34,466 nucleotides of DNA from Bacteroidales bacterium (GTDB taxonomy: Bacteria > Bacteroidota > Bacteroidia > Bacteroidales > F082). The position numbers were made by a program, and so were the translations under genes. Each line of letters begins with the position of its first letter. Within the stretch, counting starts at the first letter, position 1. The notes beneath the pieces are model-generated. The model did no database searches, was not told the origin of the DNA, and worked only from the letters and a program-made list of their open reading frames with translations. Positions 26,103 through 34,262 of this stretch are shown here, one piece after another. The stretch is from positions 1-34,466 of the forward strand of contig JAKSMW010000004.1 in assembly GCA_024400395.1 (NCBI GenBank), written 5' to 3'.

Positions 26103-26880
26103 ATGGCAAAAATAACAGTGGAGAACACGGAGATTACCGTATTGAAAGTTAATGAGGAGGACTACATCAGTCTGACGGACATGGCGAGAAGCCAGATGCA
26201 AGAGCATGTCATCTTCAAGTGGCTGAGCCAGAAAAACACATTGGATTTTCTTGGTGAATGGGAGAATTTGTACAATCCGGATTTTAATTATACCGAATTC
26301 GGTACAATTAGAAGCTATGCAGGAACCAACAATTTTGTCTTGTCAACGAAGGCTTGGGTTGAGAATACCAATGCCATCGGGATAATCGCCAAGACCGGTC
26401 GCTACGGCGGCACATACGCCCACAAGGACATTGCCTATCATTTCGGGATGTGGATAAGCCCGCGGTTTCAACTCCTTCTGATAAAGGAAGCGGCTCAAAG
26501 CCGATGAGCAGAAACATCTCGGCTGGAACGCGAAACGCGAACTCGCGAAAGTCAACTACCACATCCACACCAGCGCGATAAGCCAGAACCTCATCCCGCC
26601 ACGGCTGAGCAAAAGCCAGATCAACTACATCTACGCCTCCGAAGCCGACGTGCTGAACATGGCACTCTTCGGCAAGACCGCCAAACAGTGGCGCGACGCC
26701 AACCCCGAACTGCAAGGCAACATGCGCGACTACGCCGAAATAAACCAGCTCATCTGCATGTCGAACCTCGAGAACATCAACTCGGTGCTGATAAACGACG
26801 GCCTCCCGCAAAACGAACGCCTCGAGAAACTGAACCAAATCGCAATACAGCAGATGAAAATACTTCAAATTAAAAGTTGA
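26103..26880 (+). pseudogene. KilA-N domain protein, frameshifted
   Basis: The first part (26103-26507) encodes a KilA-N domain from MAKITVENTEITVLK through HKDIAYHFGMWISPRFQLLLIKE, then ends at a TGA after AAQSR. The rest continues in another frame from about 26491 (RLKADEQKHLGWNAKRELAKVNYHIHT) to the TGA at 26878-26880. Together they give a family-like protein of about 258 residues, missing perhaps two residues at the junction (26487-26491). KilA-N proteins are DNA-binding proteins common on phages and as lone genes in Bacteroidetes; the function here is unknown. A sequencing or assembly error would also explain the break. The ATG at 26103 was chosen because it begins the domain and follows the promoter. 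Confidence 0.8.
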
Positions 26881-26937
26881 GAGTGAAGTTAGCTGTCGCA
26901 TCAAAAGCAACTCCACTCTCAACTCTTAACTCTCCAC
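26876..26937. repeat. Palindromic intergenic element, copy B
   Basis: GTTGAGAGTGAAGTT (26876-26890) pairs with AACTCCACTCTCAAC (26909-26923), 14 of 15 bp. The 18-base loop contains CGCATCAAA. The tail TCTTAACTCTCCAC leads into heptamer repeats. The TGA stop of the KilA-N gene lies inside the left arm, so the element sits exactly at the gene's end. Confidence 0.78.
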
Positions 26938-26975
26938 ACTAAAAACTAAAAACTAAAGACTAAAGACTAAAGACT
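26938..26975. repeat. Five tandem ACTAAAR heptamers
   Basis: ACTAAAA twice and ACTAAAG three times run without gaps, then a broken unit merges into the TAA stop of the minus-strand AAA-ATPase gene (26975-26977). Confidence 0.85.
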
Positions 26976-28531
26976 TAAACCACGCTCCACTCCGTGATAT
27001 TCTTCTTCTCCGACGAGAACACGACTCCGACCTTGAACAGCTTCCTCGAATCCGCGGCGTACGGCTCGGCGTAGCCTTTGTCGTCAATCTGCTTCAACGC
27101 CTCTGCCGCTGTGCCGTCGAGCTTGAACTCGAAGATATAGACGTAGTTGTCCGTTTCAACGATGATGTCGGCTCTGCCGCGGGAGTTTTCTTTCTCCGTG
27201 AATATCGAGTAACACGACAGCAGTCTGAAAATCAGGTAAAAAGTGTAGTGGTAATGGCTCTCGTAGCTCCACGCGCGTTCCTGATAGTACGCGTTGTAGG
27301 GGATTGAGGCGAAGAAGCCCGAGAGTGCGTCGCGCATGTCGTCCAAGCGGCACTCGTCGAGCATGTCGTTGATGTCGAGGACGAGGTTTTTCGTGTCGTT
27401 CCTGCTGCCGCAGTAATCATTTGCGAGAAGTGCCACGAAGCCGTTCCTCACCTCGTTGTTCGGGAAGTCGAGCCTATACAGTCCTCTTTTCCTGTTGTAT
27501 TCCTTTATCGTGATGTAGCCGCTCTGGTAGATCATCGCCAACGGGTCTTCGACGTCGGCCTTGTAGTCCATGAAATAGTCGCCCTCGTATTCCCTGCGCA
27601 ATATCTCCTGCATGTTCGTCTTGTTGCGGTCGAGCAGTTTCACCAAGTACGTCGGAGTCCCCGACCTGAACCAATAGTTCTTCAGCTTCTTTTCCGACAG
27701 GGCGTTGAGTATGCTGTACGGGTTGAAGATGTCGAGCATCCCCTCTCCGCGCAATCCTTCGGAGAAGTGGTAGCCGTCGTATTGTCTTTTCAGTTCGATG
27801 TACATCTCTTCCTTGGTGTATTCCAATTCATCGGCCATCGCCGCAATCTCATCATCGAAATAGCTTACGAGTTCGTCTTTCGTGATGCCGCACAGCGCGT
27901 CGAAATCTGGGTCCATGCTGATGTCCTCCGGCTGGTTGAAACTGCTATTCTGAGGGAACTTGGTGACACCGGTGAGAAACACGAAGCGGAGGTGTTCGTC
28001 GGCTGACTTGAACGTGCCGTAGAACTCATTTAAAATATTTCTGTTTTCATTCCTTTGAGATTCCGTCACGGCATCACGAAACGGCTTGTCGTATTCATCA
28101 ATGAGGACAACACACCTTTTACCGGTCTTCTCATGTGCCATTCCCAACACATCACGAAAACGAAGACCTCTCATTGTCGTATTGAAAAATTTGCCGTATT
28201 CCCCTTCCCAAGATTCAAGATACTCGTCCAAGATATTGTACAGTGCCTCTGGTTTTGAATAGTCGCCTTGTGCGAAATCCACATGAAACACCGGATATTG
28301 CTTCCACTCTTTCTCCAACGCTTCAATTTTCAACCCTTTGAACAAGTCTTTCTCGCCTTTGAAATAACTCTCCAATGTTGATATTAAAAGCGATTTTCCG
28401 AACCTGCGCGGGCGACACAGGAAGCAGATGTTTTTTTGTGCAAGATTATAAACGAGGTCGGTCTTATCGACATAGACCATATCTTCCTCAATGAGGGTCT
28501 TGAATGTCTGGGTTCCGATTGGGTATTTCAT
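26975..28531 (-). CDS. AAA-ATPase-like protein with C-terminal PD-(D/E)XK nuclease (PDDEXK_9)
   Basis: A 518-residue protein. The N-terminus MKYPIGTQTFKTLIEEDMVYVDKT is the family hallmark, followed by Walker A RPRRFGKS (40-47) and Walker B VVLIDEYDKPF (141-151). The C-terminus has RADIIVETDNYVYIFEFKLDG (D and E-F-K of a PD-(D/E)XK core). These genes occur in many copies in some Bacteroidetes and clostridia; no function is proven. The start at 28531 follows a -7 box. The gene is framed by two copies of the palindromic element in the same overall orientation (26876 and 28637), so it could be moved or lost as a unit. Confidence 0.92.
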   Translation of the reverse strand: MKYPIGTQTFKTLIEEDMVYVDKTDLVYNLAQKNICFLCRPRRFGKSLLISTLESYFKGEKDLFKGLKIEALEKEWKQYPVFHVDFAQGDYSKPEALYNILDEYLESWEGEYGKFFNTTMRGLRFRDVLGMAHEKTGKRCVVLIDEYDKPFRDAVTESQRNENRNILNEFYGTFKSADEHLRFVFLTGVTKFPQNSSFNQPEDISMDPDFDALCGITKDELVSYFDDEIAAMADELEYTKEEMYIELKRQYDGYHFSEGLRGEGMLDIFNPYSILNALSEKKLKNYWFRSGTPTYLVKLLDRNKTNMQEILRREYEGDYFMDYKADVEDPLAMIYQSGYITIKEYNRKRGLYRLDFPNNEVRNGFVALLANDYCGSRNDTKNLVLDINDMLDECRLDDMRDALSGFFASIPYNAYYQERAWSYESHYHYTFYLIFRLLSCYSIFTEKENSRGRADIIVETDNYVYIFEFKLDGTAAEALKQIDDKGYAEPYAADSRKLFKVGVVFSSEKKNITEWSVV

Positions 28532-28554
28532 AAATAATGTAATTTTTTCGGCTG

Positions 28555-28562
28555 CAAAGATA
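28555..28562 (-). promoter_or_regulatory. -7 box of the AAA-PD-(D/E)XK gene
   Basis: The minus strand reads TATCTTTGCA, matching TAnnTTTG, 23 bp before the ATG. Confidence 0.55.
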
Positions 28563-28636
28563 GTAAAAAAGTTCTTAAAGTTCTTAAAATTTTAAAGTGC
28601 TGAGAGTTTATAAAAGTTTTAAGAGTTGAGAGTTAA

Positions 28637-28693
28637 GAGTGGAGTTGTTTGATGCGCCAGCCAACTCCACTCCCCACTCTCCAAACTCTCCAC
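28637..28693. repeat. Palindromic intergenic element, copy C
   Basis: GAGTGGAGTTG (28637-28647) pairs perfectly with CAACTCCACTC (28662-28672). The 14-base loop begins TTTGATGCG, the exact reverse complement of the core of the copy B loop. The tail shares AACTCTCCAC with copy B. With the heptamers it fills most of the 356-bp gene-free stretch 28532-28887, which otherwise holds two divergent promoters. Confidence 0.78.
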
Positions 28694-28735
28694 CCTAAAA
28701 ACTAAAGACTAACGACTAAAAACTAAAGACTAAAA
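28694..28735. repeat. Six tandem ACTAAAR-like heptamers
   Basis: The units are CCTAAAA, ACTAAAG, ACTAACG, ACTAAAA, ACTAAAG and ACTAAAA, on the same strand and in the same position relative to the hairpin as the array at 26938. Confidence 0.82.
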
Positions 28736-28750
28736 AAATATTCCAATTTT

Positions 28751-28780
28751 TTTGTCGTCTCGAAATTTGTCTTATTTTTG
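28751..28780 (+). promoter_or_regulatory. Promoter of the large T9SS repeat protein
   Basis: TTTG (28751-28754) and TATTTTTG (28773-28780) have an 18-bp gap. TTTGCAGCTTG after the -7 box is identical to that of the Rpn gene (21119-21129). Confidence 0.65.
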
Positions 28781-28887
28781 CAGCTTGAATTATAATGCCG
28801 TGGTGGATTTTCAGCTATCGCGCATTTAACTTAGTTGACAATGTAAACAAAAGAAATTCAATAAATTATAAACTAAAATTACAAAAA

Positions 28888-31800
28888 ATGACAAGAAAAT
28901 TTACACTTCTACTCATGGCGCTACTGGCGCTGACCGGCTTGAAAGGCTGGGGACAAAATTACGAGTACACGCTCGTAACGAGTTTACCATCAACTCCCGA
29001 CCCAGACAAAGAATATGTGTTGGGTTATCAGGATGGAAATAATTACTACTTCCATTCATCCGGAGAAAGTGCAAACCAAATGGGTTTGTCAGCACCTTCT
29101 GAAAATACAAAAGTTTATAAATTCGTCAAAAATCAAACCCTTTATTCTGCGAAGTGCGGTGATAAATACTTGAAAATCAACAATACCTATGTTTCTCTTG
29201 ATGCAAGTGGAGATAACTTTATCAAAATATACGATGGAATTGTTAATGATCACAACGAGATGTTTCAGGTATACTACGATGGAAATGCATTAAAAGCCTA
29301 CTGTGACTGGTATATGTCTCTGCCTAGTGGTGCGCATCTCATTTCCTTCTTCGAGCGTACAGGTGGAGCCCCAACCTACACCGTCACCGTCACTTCTGAC
29401 ACTGAAGGCTGCACCGCTTCTGCCGACAAAGCCTCATACGAAGAAGGCGAAACCGTAACTTTGAGCTATGAAGCCGACGCTTTCCACTATTTCACAGGAT
29501 ATGAAAGTTCAGATGTCACCATCACGGGTAGCACCTTCGCGATGCCTGCAAACAATGTGAGCGTTACCGCACACTTCGCTGCAAAGCCAACTCACAGCAT
29601 CACGGCCACAGTTAACCCGGAAAGTGCTGGCACAGCCTCTGTCACCTACCAAAGCAACACTATTACCGGGGCTCCTGCTGGCGCAGTCCTTAATCTTTCC
29701 GCAATAGCCAACCCTGGCTTTGATTTTGTTAGTTGGACCATTGGCGATGAAGTTGTTTCTACCAGTGCCAATTACAATTACACCATGCCTGACAACGATG
29801 TCGCTATCGTCGCCAACTTCGGTGAACACCAGTTCCTTCATGTCAACATTGATCCCAATATCGTTGGCGGAACCATCACCGTCAACCCAAGCGAATGTGA
29901 CCCAGGCGCGACTGTCACAGTGACACCTAATGCGTTTTCAGGCTACCAATATGTGTATGGCAACATCACCGTTACCGATGCAAACGGACAACCCGTTTCT
30001 GTCAGTCAAGGCTATCCGAGTAGCACATTCACCATGCCGAGCACCGATGTCACCGTATCGGCTACCTTCAGCAAATCTTACTATATTTCAATAGGTACAC
30101 AACAACACTGCACGGTTTCTACCAGCCCTATGGGAAGTGCTACTGCGGGTGCCACTGTGAGCGTTCTCATTACTCCCGAAGCAGGCTACCGCGTGACAAA
30201 TGTTACCGCCACCTATGAAGGCGGCCAGATTACAGCTGTTTATGACTACGAATATAATGGCGTACAATACTATTATTTCACCATGCCGGCATACGATGTC
30301 ACTGTTAACGTCGTCTGTGCACTGACCTACACGGTCAATTACACACAGCCAGCAGGCGGCACCATCAACGTCAGCCCTGCCACTTATGTTCCCGCAGGAC
30401 AAGAAGTGAGCATCGACATTACCCAAATCTACAACCATTATTCATTTGACTATGCCAATTACGCAAGCAAGATTTCGGTGAAAGATGCTTCACAGGAAGC
30501 TGTCATCGTGAATAAAGAATCCGACGGACATTATTATTTCTTAATGCCAGCCAGCAACGTGACGGTTTCCGTCATATTTGATGAAGACCCCAAGAATAAC
30601 ATCTCCGTCATCCAGCCTGTAGGCTGCACCATCCAAGTGTCTCCTTCGGAAAACGTTTACGCCAATGAAACAGTTTATCTGTCTTACTACAATGTTCAGA
30701 CAGGTTACAAATTCGTTGAATGGGTTGTGAAAGATGGCGAAGAAACAATCACACCTGAATACAATTACGGATACTATTTCACAATGCCAGCAAGTGAAAA
30801 CGTAACGGTAACAGCCAATGTGGAAGCACTTACGGCTCACGCTGTCAACATTGCCGAAGGCATTACCGGCGGCAGCATCAGCGCATATACAAACAATGAC
30901 CATGAAGCACCAATCAACGCTTACGAAGGTGAATATGTCTATCTGACCAACACACCTGAACCAGGCTACCAATTCGTTTCCTTCACGGTTACTTCAGGAT
31001 GTGGAACCGTTGAGGTTTACAACAACTTCTATTTCTACATGCCTGATTGTGATGTAACGGTAAGCGCAGCATTTGTCAAGCCTGAAACATTGACTGTATA
31101 TGATGGAACCAGCTCAAATGACAAATTCCCAATCTACACATGGTGGGGCGATCGTGCTGGAACTACATGCCAGTTTGTAATTCCAGCAGAGGATCTTGAC
31201 GTCATGGCTGGTGGAGTTATTAAAGGAATGAAATTTTTCCTTAAAGATAATGGCGGAGAAGACACCCAGAATTGGGAATGCCGCATTGCCGAAGTCGATG
31301 ATAAATTTTTGACCGGCATTGTAGATATTAATACACTTACTTCTGTCTTTTCAGGCCATGGCTTATCATTTACTGACAATACTTGGAGCCTCACATTTGA
31401 TACTCCATTCAATTATTCTGGTTCAAATCTCTTGATAAGTTGCACCAGCACAACGACTGCCAGTTGGCCATCCAACACTTTCTATGGAGTTTCTACCGAT
31501 GCTGAATACTTCACTTCTTACTATGAAACATATCAAGGAGAAAAAGTTGGCTCTACCTTCATTCCAAAGACCGAGTTTACTTATTTGCCAGACCCGACAG
31601 CTGTGTTCTATAACATTGAAATAGCGCAAGTTGAAGGCGGAACCATTACTGCATCGAAGACCAAGGCCAAGGCTGATGCTGAAATCGAATTGTCAGTGAA
31701 TATGGACGAAGGCTACACCTTCAGCCGTTGGATTGTCACCGATGGAGACGGAACAATTGCTGTTACCGACAATCAGTTCACAGTGAGAACAAGCGATGTC

Positions 31801-34197
31801 ACCGTTACGGCTGAATATAATGCATTGCCACGCTACAATGTCAGCTTAGATCCGGAAATGACAAACGGAATACTGTTGGTCAACGATGACGAGCCTGATG
31901 AAAACGGCTATTTGGCAGGAAAAGTAATTACAATCAGTGACAATCCGTCGATTGGTTATAAGTTCGATACGGAATATGGTGTCAAGGCCTGGAAAGCCGG
32001 GGAACCTGAAACAGAAGTAACAGTTACACCTTCCTTCAGTATCGAAATGCCGGAATATGACATCGTGATTTCGGCCAGATTCATCCAACTGACAGGATAT
32101 ACCATCACCTATCATGTGAACGGCGTTGAAACTCAAGAAACAGTTTACGAAAATGAGAGAATTAACCCAAGCGATCCTATAGTTGCCGGAACGTCATTCG
32201 TCGGCTGGGCCACAAGCGACATCGCCACATACAGCGAAACGGAACCAACCTTGTTCGAGACTGGCGACTATCCGACCGAAGACTTGGACCTCTATGCCGT
32301 GTTCCACTATGTTGACCAAAGCAAGTGGGCAAAGGTAACCACTAATTCGCAACTCAATGCTAATGGTGGCGACAGAGTGATTTTTGTCGATGATGTCAAT
32401 CTTGGTAAAGTCATGTGCGATAGAACTGCCGGTTATAACTATTATTTTAATGATGGTAATGTGGAAATTGAGTATAATCCACAAACATATAGGTATGAAA
32501 TAGCCAGTCTGCCAACTAATGCCGTCATCTTCACAACAGAAAAGAGCGGTGATAATTGGAAGTTCCACTACACTGATGTAGAATCCTGGATAGGTGAGAC
32601 AACGCTCAGTTGCTATGGAGGCAGCAATATCAATCCATCAAATTGGGGAGGTAATGATAATTGGAGTATTAATGCTGGTTATGTTTATAACATAGGCTAT
32701 AACAATTGCTATCTGGCTTATGATAGAGTCAATAATAGATTCAAAACTAGTGAATACGATTGGGCTCACATGTATATTGAAGTCCTGCCACAAGGCAGCC
32801 TCGATGCCTACTTCACCGAAGTACTCAGCGTTTCTGGAAACGAAAGCATGAACGAAGACATGGAAGCACGCAACCTGCTCATCAACGAAGGCGCAAGCTA
32901 TACGGTTAATGGCGGCAAACTCACCGTCTTAGGTTTCATAAAGAACATTGAAAACACACCAGCCAACTTCATATTTACCGATGGCGCACAGCTCATCACC
33001 GACAACACCGGCGTGCTTGCAACAATGAAGAAGAACATCAACTGCAACGCAAGCAAGGCAAGCAACGTGAACTGGTACACAATCAGTTCACCGCTCGCAG
33101 CAAACACCGAGTTCGCAAATGTCACCAACCTTATCCCGAACAATGTTACTGATACCGACTACGACCTCTACCGCCTCAACGAAGCGGAAGGCATTTGGGA
33201 GAACGCAAGACTTGAAACTGGCGCGAACCCTGCCTTCACCACAATCGACAAAGGCCGCGGCTACATCTACTCCAAAACAACTGCAGCAGACATCGCATTC
33301 ACAGGCGAAGTCAATGTGGCACCCGCTAAATGCACACTCACAAACGGCAAAATAAACGGCTTCAACCTCATCGGCAACCCGTTTGCACAGAACATCAAGT
33401 TATCCGATGTGGTTTCGCAGGGTGAAGCTGAATTGGCAACCGGTTTCTATGTCCTTACCAACCAAAACACATGGGGTGCTATGATTGAATCCGGACCCAT
33501 TGCTCCACTCCAGGGCTTCCTCGTACAGGCCACGACAGCCGGTAATGTCACAATCAGCAAGCCGACGGCAGCACCGAGCAAGGGCGAGCGTTCAGAGCAG
33601 AACATCAACATCGAGATGATCGTCTCCAACAGCAACTACCGCGATAACGCGTTCGCGGTGTTCGGCGAAGGCATCGGCCTCAACAAGATCAACCACCGCA
33701 ACGCCGAAGCCCCGATGCTCTACATCCCGCAAGGCGGCGAAGACTTCGCAATCGCATTCATGAACGAGAACACAACATTGTTCCCGCTCAACTTCAAGGC
33801 CATGACGACAGGCAAGTACAGCATCAGCCTCAAAGCCACCGACGACATCAACACACTCGTGCTCGTCGATAACATGACAGGCGTTGAGACCAACATGCTC
33901 CTCGAAAGCAGCTACTCGTTCATCGGCTCACCCGCCGACAAAGAGAACCGCTTCACGGTGAAACTCGGCATCAGCCATAACGACAACGACGAAAACGAAC
34001 AGTTCGTCTATCAGTACGGCAACGAGCTTATCATCGACGGCGAAGGCACGCTTCAGGTGTTCGACGTCCTCGGAAGAGTGGTCATCAGCGAAGAGGTCCA
34101 CGGCCAGAGAGTCGATGTCAGCCACCTCACCAAGGGAGCCTACATCGTCAGGATGACAGGAAATGAAGTCAAGACACAGAAAATTATAGTTAGATAA
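28888..34197 (+). CDS. Large surface protein with InlB-type repeats and T9SS type A sorting domain
   Basis: A 1769-residue exported protein. The signal peptide MTRKFTLLLMALLALTG begins at 28888; an in-frame ATG at 28795 would add 31 residues ahead of the signal and is unlikely. After an N-terminal ~120-residue domain come about nine divergent InlB-like beta repeats, most closing with a version of TMPxxDVTVxAxF. The seventh is followed by a ~170-residue insertion (TVYDGTSSNDKFPIYTWW...). A more classical Listeria-Bacteroides repeat (YTITYHVNGVETQET) and a domain resembling the N-terminal one follow, then a beta-rich region. A T9SS type A domain ends the protein (DGEGTLQVFDVLGRVV...KIIVR). It is probably an adhesin or glycan-binding protein on the outer surface; the ligand is unknown. 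The 3' third is more GC-rich than the middle. Confidence 0.9.
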   Translation: MTRKFTLLLMALLALTGLKGWGQNYEYTLVTSLPSTPDPDKEYVLGYQDGNNYYFHSSGESANQMGLSAPSENTKVYKFVKNQTLYSAKCGDKYLKINNTYVSLDASGDNFIKIYDGIVNDHNEMFQVYYDGNALKAYCDWYMSLPSGAHLISFFERTGGAPTYTVTVTSDTEGCTASADKASYEEGETVTLSYEADAFHYFTGYESSDVTITGSTFAMPANNVSVTAHFAAKPTHSITATVNPESAGTASVTYQSNTITGAPAGAVLNLSAIANPGFDFVSWTIGDEVVSTSANYNYTMPDNDVAIVANFGEHQFLHVNIDPNIVGGTITVNPSECDPGATVTVTPNAFSGYQYVYGNITVTDANGQPVSVSQGYPSSTFTMPSTDVTVSATFSKSYYISIGTQQHCTVSTSPMGSATAGATVSVLITPEAGYRVTNVTATYEGGQITAVYDYEYNGVQYYYFTMPAYDVTVNVVCALTYTVNYTQPAGGTINVSPATYVPAGQEVSIDITQIYNHYSFDYANYASKISVKDASQEAVIVNKESDGHYYFLMPASNVTVSVIFDEDPKNNISVIQPVGCTIQVSPSENVYANETVYLSYYNVQTGYKFVEWVVKDGEETITPEYNYGYYFTMPASENVTVTANVEALTAHAVNIAEGITGGSISAYTNNDHEAPINAYEGEYVYLTNTPEPGYQFVSFTVTSGCGTVEVYNNFYFYMPDCDVTVSAAFVKPETLTVYDGTSSNDKFPIYTWWGDRAGTTCQFVIPAEDLDVMAGGVIKGMKFFLKDNGGEDTQNWECRIAEVDDKFLTGIVDINTLTSVFSGHGLSFTDNTWSLTFDTPFNYSGSNLLISCTSTTTASWPSNTFYGVSTDAEYFTSYYETYQGEKVGSTFIPKTEFTYLPDPTAVFYNIEIAQVEGGTITASKTKAKADAEIELSVNMDEGYTFSRWIVTDGDGTIAVTDNQFTVRTSDVTVTAEYNALPRYNVSLDPEMTNGILLVNDDEPDENGYLAGKVITISDNPSIGYKFDTEYGVKAWKAGEPETEVTVTPSFSIEMPEYDIVISARFIQLTGYTITYHVNGVETQETVYENERINPSDPIVAGTSFVGWATSDIATYSETEPTLFETGDYPTEDLDLYAVFHYVDQSKWAKVTTNSQLNANGGDRVIFVDDVNLGKVMCDRTAGYNYYFNDGNVEIEYNPQTYRYEIASLPTNAVIFTTEKSGDNWKFHYTDVESWIGETTLSCYGGSNINPSNWGGNDNWSINAGYVYNIGYNNCYLAYDRVNNRFKTSEYDWAHMYIEVLPQGSLDAYFTEVLSVSGNESMNEDMEARNLLINEGASYTVNGGKLTVLGFIKNIENTPANFIFTDGAQLITDNTGVLATMKKNINCNASKASNVNWYTISSPLAANTEFANVTNLIPNNVTDTDYDLYRLNEAEGIWENARLETGANPAFTTIDKGRGYIYSKTTAADIAFTGEVNVAPAKCTLTNGKINGFNLIGNPFAQNIKLSDVVSQGEAELATGFYVLTNQNTWGAMIESGPIAPLQGFLVQATTAGNVTISKPTAAPSKGERSEQNINIEMIVSNSNYRDNAFAVFGEGIGLNKINHRNAEAPMLYIPQGGEDFAIAFMNENTTLFPLNFKAMTTGKYSISLKATDDINTLVLVDNMTGVETNMLLESSYSFIGSPADKENRFTVKLGISHNDNDENEQFVYQYGNELIIDGEGTLQVFDVLGRVVISEEVHGQRVDVSHLTKGAYIVRMTGNEVKTQKIIVR

Positions 34198-34208
34198 AAC
34201 AGAAAACA

Positions 34209-34247
34209 GTCAACTGTCAACGGACAGAGCCTCCGTTGACGGTTGAC
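34209..34247 (+). other. Strong stem-loop between two exported-protein genes
   Basis: GTCAACTGTCAACGG (34209-34223) pairs with CCGTTGACGGTTGAC (34233-34247), 15 bp with one GU pair and a 9-base loop. It is followed by AAAAAAA rather than T, so on the plus strand it is not a terminator; it may protect the upstream mRNA 3' end or tune expression of the next gene. Confidence 0.7.
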
Positions 34248-34262
34248 AAAAAAATAGAAAAG

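Noticed and set aside
26938-26975. Heptamer array as a CRISPR
   Set aside because: Units are 7 bp without spacers and no cas genes are nearby.
28795-28887. Upstream ATG start for the large T9SS protein
   Set aside because: It would bury the signal peptide behind 31 residues and begins only 14 bases after the -7 box; the ATG at 28888 begins a normal signal peptide.
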